From assembly GCF_037975245.1 (NCBI RefSeq), contig NC_092574.1:4704713-4768712 (forward strand): a DNA stretch of 64,000 nucleotides, in the 5' to 3' direction. The position numbers and the translations under genes are program-made. Position 1 is the first letter of the stretch; every line of letters starts with the position of its first letter. Positions 22,979 through 32,333 of the stretch are shown here, piece by piece. This stretch comes from Apostichopus japonicus (taxonomy: Eukaryota > Echinodermata > Holothuroidea > Aspidochirotida > Stichopodidae). A model generated the notes under the pieces. The model did no database searches. It worked only from the letters and a program-made list of their open reading frames with translations, and was not told where the DNA came from.

Positions 22979-23043
22979 CTTAGGCGTAGGAGGCGGGGGG
23001 GGGGGGCTGGGGGGCTGCAGCCCCCAACCAATTTTTTTGGTAA

Positions 23044-23333
23044 AAATTCGGGCAATATGCTTAGAATTTTTCGGGCACCTACTGGAAGAATAATAATTTG
23101 CAATGTGTTTTTCATTTTTTGGGGTGAAAGTTCGGCAATATGCTGGGAATTATTCGGGCATCTACTGAAAGAATAATAATTTGCAATGTGTTTTTCAATA
23201 TTTTGGTGAAAATTCGGGCAATATGCTGAGAATTTTTTCGGGCACCTACTGAAAGAATAATAATTTGTATTTTTTTTCCAATTTTTTTTGCTGAAAATTT
23301 GGGCAATATGCTGAGAATTTTGCGTGCACCTAC
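23044..23333. repeat. internal tandem repeat of the outer hAT-like element, about 85-bp unit
   Basis: Three full copies and one interrupted copy of a unit containing attcgggcaatatgctgaga, ttcgggcacctactgaaaga and ataataatttgcaatgtg. The fourth copy is cut by the nested element at 23334 and resumes at 23730 (gcacctagtgaaagatgaag), so the insertion point is exact. Confidence 0.9.
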
Positions 23334-23729
23334 CAGTGGCGGAGCGTCCATACAGTTAAAGGGGGCGGATGCCCCCCTGACGGACTCAAAAGGACTGCTG
23401 GCGCCCTTTCAGCTTTTTACCACTTTTTACTTATTCGCGATTATTGACTCTTTTTATTGCGCTCTCAAATACCTATTGACATTTGTCACATTTTGTTGGT
23501 GCAATTTTCTGACAAATGGCGATGACACCTATTTATTCTTCGTTTATCTGCAAATTAGCAAGGCCCGGAAAGGGTCATTTCCGGCGATCTAGGGAGTAAC
23601 TTTACTCCAAAACTTTCTGTACGCTCCGCGCCAACCTGTGGGGGCGCTCAGCTTAGATAGTGTCAAAAGCGCCCCTACAGACCATTCTCTCCCCCCCCCC
23701 CCGACCAATACCCCCTAGCTCCGTCACTG
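23334..23729. mobile_element. nested hAT-like MITE, 396 bp
   Basis: The left end is CAGTGGCGGAGC and the right end is GCTCCGTCACTG, whose reverse complement CAGTGACGGAGC matches 11 of 12. It is flanked by GCACCTAC (23326-23333) and GCACCTAG (23730-23737), an 8-bp duplication with one mismatch. Removing it and one duplication restores the interrupted 85-bp unit of the outer element. It has no transposase frame, so it is a passenger element moved by a transposase encoded elsewhere. Confidence 0.9.
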
Positions 23730-24060
23730 GCACCTAGTGAAAGATGAAGAATTTGCAATGTGTTTTTCAATGGTTAAACTTATATTATTATTATTTTCAT
23801 TATTGTTGTAACGACTTCCCCAATAATTCTTACCAATATGGAAGGGTAATAACACGGAAAATGATTTTATGTTATTGGCAGGCGATGTAATAACTGATGG
23901 ATGCCTATATGATATGCACATTAGCATGTGGAATGCGCGCGGAGCGCGCGAAAAAAATTTGGTTATATTTTTCGGGCAAGTCGTTACAGCCCCCCCAAAT
24001 CAAATGAGGCTCCTACGCCTATGTACAAAGGGTCTCATCCTCTAACTCTAACATACCCAG

Positions 24061-24092
24061 TATATTTATCGTTGTATACAACGATAAATATA
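24061..24092. repeat. perfect 32-bp palindrome
   Basis: The half-site tatatttatcgttgta is followed directly by its exact reverse complement tacaacgataaatata with no spacer. It lies 30 bp outside the right duplication of the outer hAT-like element. It could form a cruciform or be a dimeric protein site. Its function is unknown. Confidence 0.95.
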
Positions 24093-24717
24093 TCTTTAAA
24101 TGGCAGAGATTATTTCCTTGTCCCCTCTCCTAGTTATAGTACTACCAGTGCAAAAAGTATATCACTTAATAAATGTCATCAACCTATCAAATTGATTTGA
24201 TCCCTAACTTAATGTCATCCATGCAGGCATATGATATATCGAATAATCCACGTCAATCACACTTCAAAGACAATTAAATCAAAAGTAAGATTTTATAGGA
24301 AAATGTAAGAAAATGAACCTTTGAAGAAACATATAAGCCAAGATGATTTCATCCACCCCGCTTAACACTGATTTGACTCCTACCCATCCTGCCGGCCCCT
24401 ATTCCAAACTGTATCGGAGATTCAGCTAATGTATGTTTGTCATCACTTGCAAGAATATAACACTTCTTGCCACCGTAATTCCTCAATAAATAGACCCCAC
24501 CGAGCAGGCTGGCTGGCTACCATATACTTGCCCATGCAAGTCACATGATTTATGTTGCTAAGGTGTTTGCTTGGGTTGCGAGGGGATTTTATTCAGGTGT
24601 GCAGGGATCCATGGTCCAGCTAGTATTCAATTGTGACTTTTCAGTTTATCCAAGATTAGGAAAGCTAAACGAGGTCATTGCCTTTGAAGTAATTAAATGT
24701 TCGTTGGAACTTACTTT
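24093..24717. other. intergenic sequence, no gene seen
   Basis: AT-rich sequence between two hAT-like elements. No exon or RNA gene was recognised. Confidence 0.4.
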
Positions 24718-24725
24718 TCTCAGAG

Positions 24726-25086
24726 CAGTGGCGTAGACAGGGGTGGGTTGGGGAGGGGGGGGGGCAGGTGGGCAGATCGATCGAGTGCCCCCACATAAAT
24801 TTTGGGGACGCGATCTAAATTATGTACTCGAACTTGGGGGATGGGGGGTAGGGGTCAATCGCTGAAGAGGACGTAATGAAAATTCACCTCAAGAATATGT
24901 GCGCTTAGTGCAGGGGTGGGGGTGGTGTCAACCACGAAATAGAATGCAATGACCGAATAGTCACCTCCCACACCTCCCATTAAAACCCTCCCCTAGGAAG
25001 GCGGTCACCGCTATGTGCCTGAAAATTGGGTCAGAAATTTGACTTTGCCCCCCCCCCCCATACCAAAACCTGGCTATACGCCCCTG
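24726..25086. mobile_element. hAT-like MITE, 361 bp
   Basis: The left end is CAGTGGCGTAGACAGG. The right end CCTGGCTATACGCCCCTG, read in reverse complement, is CAGGGGCGTATAGCCAGG, an imperfect inverted repeat. Flanks TCTCAGAG (24718-24725) and GCTCAGAG (25087-25094) form an 8-bp duplication with one mismatch. The interior is rich in G-runs and C-runs and noncoding. Its outer bases resemble the 44354 and 47314 elements (CAGTGGCGTAG) but the interior differs. Confidence 0.88.
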
Positions 25087-25094
25087 GCTCAGAG

Positions 25095-27080
25095 GATTGC
25101 GAACCCGTGGCAATGGAAGTTTGCATAGTCGGTTGTCCTATAAAAAGTAACAATGGTCTTAAGAATGCTTTGAATTGCAACTGAATATGAGGTTTCTGTC
25201 CGAAAATTCCATTAGGGGTACCCCTTTGAGAACCTTTGATGCAAAATGGATGCTGTGTGTCTTTGGCAAAGCTTTAAACTGAATATTGTTTATGAATTCT
25301 AATACTTAGAGGAAGTTTCTTCATTTTTCCTATAGTTTGTTCAAAATATTCATTTTTAGTAGACAATATTGGCATAAACCACCACAATGATATACAAAAA
25401 TAGGGAATTTCCACCTTTCCCCTTTAGCTGTATATTGTAGTCCATATGCTGATCAGGTTTGCCAGATAGCTGTGAAACCTTACGGCCAAACCGCAGAATA
25501 AACTTCTATATGGCTACATTTCGGCCAAAATAACGGATATGTTCATGTAATTTTCGGATCGGTTGATTCGAACACCTAGTTTGGGACAGCCGTTGTGGCC
25601 CACTGGCCCCACTGGCTCATCGTAGGCGTCGGTGTGTCATAATATACGTGAACCCATGGAGCTAATTCAAACGCCTGCACAACAATAGAAATGGATATCC
25701 AACCAATTTCCACATTTGTATATTACCGTAGTACACAGTATGTGCCGTGTTAATGCACGAACTAAAAAGCGGCAAAATGTTCTGACGTCACTAATTGCAA
25801 CTCGGCTAGGCATCACAGAAATTCAGCACAGTCCTGTGCTAGGCATGCTGGGATAGTAGTATGCATCACTCATGTTATTCGTACGCTTATGTAAAGAAGC
25901 ACTTCTTCGCACATTAAATGCAAAATTGTCATTAAAATAGCTACATAAAGCGGGTCTTTTTTAATTTTCCTAGGTTTTCTTGTTGTTCTCAAAGTTTCGT
26001 GAACTGGTCAAGTACACCGTGTTTTGATTGGTAACTTAATGTTGCGGAGGGAGAAGGGTTGGTCTTTTGTAGTGTGCATCCCAGGGCTCACATTAGCAAA
26101 TTTCCACGCCTAACGCTTGATTGCCAGACTTTTCCGTCAATATCACCGAACGTTTATTTTCAATATTTCGCTGTTGGTGTCACTGTCACTTTCTTTAAAG
26201 GTAAGAGAAGGGGTGGGTTTCAACTATATTAAAGGATTAAACATTGTAGTGTACAAAGGTAGGAAATATTAAGCATCTAGTAGAAAGAATAACGTTAAGT
26301 TAAATCGTGTCGCGATATCGTGGAGCCCCTTTATTGTAACGTTAGTGTTGATATGTGTACAGTAACTTACAAGTCAATACATCTGTTGTTAGGTAGCCTA
26401 TCGTTAGTCCGAATAAGCCTAAATCATGTTTATAGGACTGCGAAGAGAGCAGTAAAACCATAGTACAGCATGGTGGGCTCATAATTGACGCACTTAAGAA
26501 TTTGATCAACGATGTCATCAAAGAAGATCCAAATCACTCAGTTGCATGTGTTTTATGTGTAGTTTCTCAGAAATGTAATCTCAAAATATTTATTGTTCTC
26601 TGCCTGCGCAACATACAATTGAGCAGCATTTGACCACAAAATGTCTGCCGTGTTCAAGTTCTTTCATACCCCGCAATGGACACATTCGTGATAAGCTAAC
26701 TTTGAGTATACATCCATTGACTCTGGATTCTGTTTGCTATGCTCTGAGCCTCTAACTAAGCTCAGAGAGTCAGACAGGTCAGGTCCCAGAGAGTAGTACT
26801 ACTACTACTAGTAGTACTAGTAGGCCTAATGGTATCATGTTGAGGCAAGTTTGGTTATTTTTAGGGAGTAAGATTTCCAAATGCTGAAAATACGGGCAAA
26901 ACTGTGTTAAAAGATTAATACAAACCACAATTTGATCAGCACATACCTGAAATGGATTCAAACTCGCTCTGCTTCGCTGCAGAAAGTTTAGATTGCCTGC
27001 TGTATCATTGCTAGTAAAATCTGAAGGTGCGTCAATTATGAAGCCTTTACTAGCCTAGTACTACTATTAAAAATAAAAAC
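25095..27080. other. intergenic sequence with scattered repeat traces
   Basis: No gene was recognised. At 26084 the string cagggctcacattagc resembles the terminus of the hAT-like element at 56691, but I found no matching opposite end. At about 26796-26825 there is a (tac/tag)n palindromic microsatellite. The G-rich and C-rich blocks of the previous element end at 25086. Confidence 0.4.
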
Positions 27081-27250
27081 AGCAATTCTTCCTCTAATAA
27101 AAATTGTACAAGTCCCATAGCAACTCTTGACTCCAGCCAAAGAAAAGCCTGGAAAGAGCAAAGAAATTTATGATTAGAACGGCATTCAAACCAGTGACCT
27201 CCGGGTTAAACCGGAGGTTAATTGGTTCGAATAATCCGGGATAACCCAGG
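27080..27250 (-). mobile_element. probable decayed tRNA-derived SINE fragment
   Basis: On the minus strand the string ggaggtcactggtttgaatg is followed by ccgttctaatcataaatttc and ttgctctttccag. A B-box-like ggtttgaatgcc precedes a pyrimidine-rich tail-like stretch, a pattern common in invertebrate SINEs. It also contains the hairpin cctccgg-gttaaa-ccggagg at about 27199-27218. No A box or target duplication was confirmed. Confidence 0.35.
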
Positions 27251-27799
27251 CCAGAGAGTTCAAAGAGTTTACAATACGTAGAAAGCCCTACTAAATCACT
27301 CCAAAATTGCATATCTTTTAGCAAACTGTAGGGATCATCGGGTATTCAGTTTTGACTCTTAAAATTTAAAGCCATATGTGTATGATAAAGAGTTTGCATG
27401 CATGTTCTGTCAATTAAGTTTGCATTGTTACGAATATTTCAAACCAGTCAGTTGCTACTTTGGTGAGGCTTACATTACAATAGGAAGTTTAACATCTGAA
27501 GAACACTAGAAAAACATAACTGAAGTAACTAAGTACTCTTTTGATGAATCCTTTGCAATGTTTCCCTGCAAGTATAGAAAAAGCTCAGTATGCTTTTCAA
27601 GATAAAATTAGATTAACGTTATTGAGTTTTGTCTTCCCCTTTCTCTTATTTGCCTATTTGCACCTACTCATCCCTTCTTCAGAAAGAACGTTAGTTTTGT
27701 AAAATGTTTCTTTCTTGTTTCTTTCATACATGTAATATCTTTCATTCAGCATCACTTAATGTCACAAAGTCTTTATCATAAGAAAGTAAATGATAGCTT

Positions 27800-30700
27800 T
27801 GGAATGTTTTAAAAGATTTAGGTGCTCACTCCAAAAAGGTCAAAGTCAGTTCTTGTGTTTGTTTATCTGGTGATGATGCAAGCGACTCTTTTGATAAATG
27901 ACATAGTTGGTGAGAAGTTTAATAAATATATTACCTCAGTGGCTTCTTCTCTTTCAATAAGCTGCCACCAGCTTCTGGTCAAGATGTTGATAATGCCTCC
28001 AGCTTATGTGCCATTGTTTTACCTAACTTGACTAGTCCTCTAGAATTGTCAGCTGTTGGTGAGGAGGAAATAAGGAATATTATGATGGACTCCTAAAAAA
28101 GCCATAGGGCTTGACAGTATCCCGGCTAAATTCATTATTTATGGTACTCCTTATATACCCCCCCCCCCCCACCAGCACACTTCATTAATTTGTTGAACAT
28201 TACATCATGGTACAGTTCCTATAGATCACAAAATTGCTAGGTTTTTCCTTTGTACAAAAAGCTGATAAGACACAGGAGGAGAATTTTTGCCTTATGTATC
28301 GTGAGCCCTGTACCAAAGATCCTAGAAAAGGTTGTTGTCAACCAAATTAGTGAGTACATCAGTAAGTTAAACATTCTGTTTGATTTTCAATCTGGTTTCG
28401 GTCAGGGATATTCTACGCGACGACTGATATTTCTTATCAATCTTATAAGGTCAGAGATACATAAAGGTAATCTTGTTGGGATTGTATTACGTGATCTTCG
28501 AAAGGCATTTGACACTGTAAACCATAAGATCCTTTTGGCTAAACAAAAGACATGTGGTATGGGTGTCTCTTGTATTAATTGGTTCACTTCCTGTGTTAAC
28601 TGGTACTGTAGGCAGCAGATGGTTGACATTAATGGTCACATGTGCAGTCAAGCTTAAATTGATAATGGTGTTCCTCAGGGCTCTATTCTTGGCCTGTTTT
28701 TATACTCTGTGTATTTTAAGAATATTTATAGTGTTTTTTTCCAGCAGAGTGCTACTTTTGCCAATGACACAGCCCTTTTGGCTTCAGGCAGGGATTTTAA
28801 AAACCATTGAAACCATTCTTAGTAGAGAATTATATCTAAACAGTAATAATAATCTAAACATAGACTTTTCAAAATATATTGATCAGGTTTACTTTAGGTC
28901 TGAAAGTGTGTGATACTATACTTCCTCAGTATTTCAAACTGATAAATTGGCTTCCTGCTGCATATGGAGTTAATTCTTAAAGTTCACCCATATATTTAGG
29001 ATAATTAACAACCCTGCTCCAAGCTACTGTAACTATCTACTGTAACTTGACAATGCTTAGGTTGTTGCATCTATAGTCTTAGAACTAGAGGAAGTGAAAA
29101 CTCTTGTACAACTCATGTTTATAGATCAAGTTATTGGCAGTTTACTTTTCTTTATACTGCCAGTAAGCTGTGGAAGTCTCTTCCTATGGCGTTTCAGAGC
29201 TCATCACCAGTCTTGAAACATTGTAACAGGGAGTCAAAAAGCAATTTTTGGACTTACTGATAGCCAAAGTGTCTGAGGATTTTATATTTTCCTATGAGCC
29301 AAGTTCAGTGTCTTCAGTGTTCGACTTATGGCCAAAAAATTGCATAGCAAAAAATTTCGACAATTGCTATACAATATTTTTGTTGCATAGCAATTCCCCA
29401 ATATTGAATAGCAGTTTTGAAATTACCACAAAACGGACCAAGTGTTGGTGATCAATGTATTAACTAGAAAATGTTTGTTTATTATTATTATTTATACTAG
29501 TGTTGCTACGATAATTGTTTTCAATATCGGTATCGGCCGATATTTGCAATATCGGCAGCATATCGGTATCGATAAAATTTTGCCTAATTGCCGATAACAG
29601 CAAGCCGATATTGAACTTTTCTTTTTAACAGCAGAGCTACCTCTACTTATTTATACTTGCAATGATTTGTTAATCTGCCCAAGACGATCCATTTCTTTAG
29701 CGTCAGTTAAACTCAGATTCATTTTTGATTAATATCCATGGAAACCTGACTCTCCGTAACATCTTAAAACACGTCTACGGCGCGCGAATATAACCAATGA
29801 CCTTCGTGAACCTTGGCCTACACACAGCATTAGTGCAGCATATATACACTGTACTAACCATTCATTTCCTGAAAGGCCTCCGTGAAAACCTTGAACATGA
29901 TGCATACAGTAACTGCACAGTTCAGCAGTGTTGGAAAACCTTGTTCAATTTCCCGCGAACACACTGCCGATTTCCCGCCGGTGTTCGCCTGCCTAGCACG
30001 CGTAACGTGCGAGCATAAAGGCGTGGTGTCCAGGGGCCCGTCTTAGGGCTATGGTGGGGTCATGGGGTAGAACCCCTCGTGGGGATCCCGAAAATTGTTG
30101 TCATTTTTTGCGATGTCTGGCCATGAAAAAATCCGCAGTTGAGGATGCAAAATACTGACAACATTTTTTATTTAAATTGTCACGAAACTGATGAAAATTT
30201 TAAAATGACAAGTTAGAGTAGCTATATTATGTTATAAAATGAAAAGAGATTTAATCTGTCTTTCAATCTTTAAAAAGTGCAACTTACAAAACTTCCAATA
30301 TTATGAAACAAACAACGTTCAGCAAAGCCCCGTTTCTAGACTGCCTAACAATGAATAGCGTGCACTATGCGTACATTTTTACAACTGCAGTGTTTAACCC
30401 TATACCCAACTACTGTACCACGGTACATGTGCTGCGAATTTGCCCAGGTACCTTCCCAACAACTGTGAGCTCATCCCCTGTGTAACACCTGTTTGTTAAC
30501 ATTTTTTTGGCAAGTTGCCAGGGAACCTTTTAGTTACGTGAGATTCGTAACCGCCGAGGTGGTTAGGCTATTTGCTTTACACTTAACTATGGTAGGATAT
30601 TATTTTTTCAGGTTTTTTTTTTTCGCTATACGGTCAAGTGAATAAGTTGTACATTGAGTATAAACTCAATAAATTATAACTTCTACATTGTGATCGACAG

Positions 30701-31060
30701 TTCGTAAGTTAAGGTTTGAGTGTTTGCTCCCAAGTCTGACTAGGAATTTGTATCGCACAAATCGGCACAATGTGCGATGCTGATTTGGAAACGTCTCGCA
30801 AGTTTGTTGTTTTGGATCGCATTTTGCGATGCGATACCGGAAAAATCGAACACTGAGTGTCTTACTTGTTGTAGAATTTTTGGATTTTGGATTTGTGTTT
30901 TTTTGTTGTTGGTGTTTTTGCTTTATTAATTGTTTTGTTTGTACAGGGACCACAGTGGAAATAAGTTTGCTGGACAGATTTTTCTGTGGTATCCCTATAC
31001 CATGTGTCTTGTTTGTTGTATTTTGGTGTGAGCTAAATCAAATCAAATGAGAAATAAATA
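27800..31060 (+). mobile_element. decayed jockey/CR1-type LINE, 3' region split by a hAT-like element
   Basis: Plus-strand translation with several frame breaks gives reverse-transcriptase blocks in order: EEEIRNIMMDS with KAIGLDSIPAKF (about 28060-28135), PVPKILEKVVVNQISEYISK (about 28305), DFQSGFGQGYSTRR, DLRKAFDTVNHKIL (about 28493-28535), NWFTS, and NGVPQGSILG (about 28663-28692). The catalytic YADD motif region is degraded to FANDTA. The C-terminal tail (YTASKLWKSLP, about 29150) follows. After the inserted element at 29315-30855, the LINE-like 3' tail resumes (acagggaccacagtggaaat, ctgtggtatccctataccatg, AATAAA-rich end near 31056). Stops and frameshifts make it nonfunctional. The left boundary is approximate. 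Confidence 0.8.
29315..30855. mobile_element. hAT-like element, 1541 bp, inserted in the LINE 3' region
   Basis: The left end is CAGTGTTCGA and the right end is TCGAACACTG, a perfect 10-bp inverted repeat. It is flanked by a perfect 8-bp duplication AGTGTCTT at 29307-29314 and 30856-30863. No transposase domain is seen in the interior, which includes an ATCGGTATCGG-rich stretch at about 29520-29600 that may be a further nested fragment. The size suggests an internally deleted derivative or long MITE. Confidence 0.9.
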
Positions 31061-31243
31061 TGAGCTTTAACTTAAATGCACACCAAGTACCATTGGAAGT
31101 GCCTGTGGATGGTGACCTGGCCCTATTCTGTTTTCTCTTGTTCAAATTTAAGACATGTAACATAGGCTTTCTGCTTTGGATAGTTTGTGTGCAGATTGAT
31201 TTGTTAACTAATTTTTGGTAAATTGTATTTGTTCAAAGGAAAG

Positions 31244-31370
31244 ATGACACGCACAAGACAATCAGCAGCTCATGGCAGGAGAGGAGCTTTCAGGAAAAGT
31301 GCTGTTTCTGTGAAGAAGAAAGTACACAAGTCAAAAACTACACCACCTGCACAGAAACCTGCAGCCAAAG
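31244..31370 (+). CDS. ZFAT-like: ZFAT-like zinc-finger protein, first coding exon
   Basis: An ATG at 31244 opens a short basic segment (MTRTRQSAAHGRRGAFRKSA then VSVKKKVHKSK and TPPAQKPAAKG), ending at AAAG|GTAACA in phase 1. The next exon's first bases GT complete a glycine codon, giving a continuous frame into the first zinc finger. The basic composition suits a nuclear, DNA-binding N terminus. An upstream in-frame TTG exists but is less likely as a start. The first exon lies about 180 bp downstream of the LINE tail, so the promoter must be within or beyond transposon DNA, or further 5' exons exist. Confidence 0.7.
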
Positions 31371-32333
31371 GTAACAAATCATACTTGAAGAGCCAGAATT
31401 CATATTTCATCCAAGTGCAGTATTATAAACAAGAGGTCACCATTTAAGCATTTTCGTTAAACTTTATTTTGAACTTCTCCCACCCGTTGATCAATGACCA
31501 GATTTTTGCTGTGATATAGGATTTCTTTTGGTCTGTTAATCCATGTAATTTTCTTTCTTCAGCATCGAAATTCGATAAAAAAAAAAAAAACAGAGAAAGT
31601 ATGTGTGAAAAGCACTAAAAAGTGTTTTGACAAAGCCTAATATTTGTATCTTGATTCTTGAAAATACAATACCTTGAAGCTCTGAAAAATAGTTTTAGTA
31701 ATACCTCCTATTTCCATCACATCTTTTAGTGTGTCTTATCAGTCAATAATATTTCAAGGTTCACTCTGCAAGTTGAAACCTCATTAAAGTATCTTTTTCC
31801 TAAATTTGCTTCCTTGCTTACCTGTCTCCTCACAACAGTCACTCTCTGGTTCTACTGTGTGTACTGTATAGTGAACTGGATAACTTTTTAGCACTGTTTA
31901 CCCTTACTCCCTTAGCTACTGGTCACTCCCCTTGCAAGTGAATATATGATAATTCCTGCCCTTACAAGGCTTTTTGTAAACGGTTTAAAATACATTTCTA
32001 AATAACAATTTGAAAGAACAGATTTCTGAACATCAATATCCTCCTTAGAGCTAACCAAAGGTGGAATTTATCACCATGGTTTCTTGACCAACCTTCAACA
32101 CCTGCAGATATCTCAGGAAGCCCTTATTTTGGGGTGCATTCTTCTAAGGAGCTCATATAATGATCTCTGCGTTAAGCTTGTTGTTACACTCATTTGACTT
32201 ATGAGTTATTTGTGTTTTACATTAAAAAGGAGTAAATTTTATCTGCACTGATAGAAATTGTTGAAGCTGTTGAATGCAATTTATTTTTGCCTTAAATCAT
32301 CCTTTAATAACTGTTCAACTTTATCTCTTACAG
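31371..32333 (+). other. intron of the ZFAT-like gene
   Basis: About 0.96 kb of AT-rich intron between a GTAACA donor and a TTATCTCTTACAG acceptor. No other feature is seen apart from an A-tract near 31578. Confidence 0.7.

Larger units (their letters stand above)
22979..24023. mobile_element. hAT-like non-autonomous element, 1045 bp, host of a nested element
   Basis: The left end reads CTTAGGCGTAGGAGGC. The right end, reverse-complemented, reads CATAGGCGTAGGAGCC, so 14 of 16 bases match. It is flanked by a perfect 8-bp duplication TACAAAGG at 22971-22978 and 24024-24031, the hAT signature. The interior is not protein coding. It has an internal tandem repeat (about 23044-23330, continuing at 23730), a nested 396-bp element, and a GC palindrome-like block near 23936 (gcgcgcggagcgcgcg). 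Subtracting the nested element and its extra duplication leaves about 640 bp. Confidence 0.88.

Noticed and set aside
26084-26110. Complete hAT-like element starting at cagggctcacattagc
   Set aside because: No matching inverted end or duplication was found within a reasonable distance.
28250-28657. Active reverse transcriptase gene
   Set aside because: Frame breaks and in-frame stops on both sides and a degraded catalytic motif show a dead LINE fragment.
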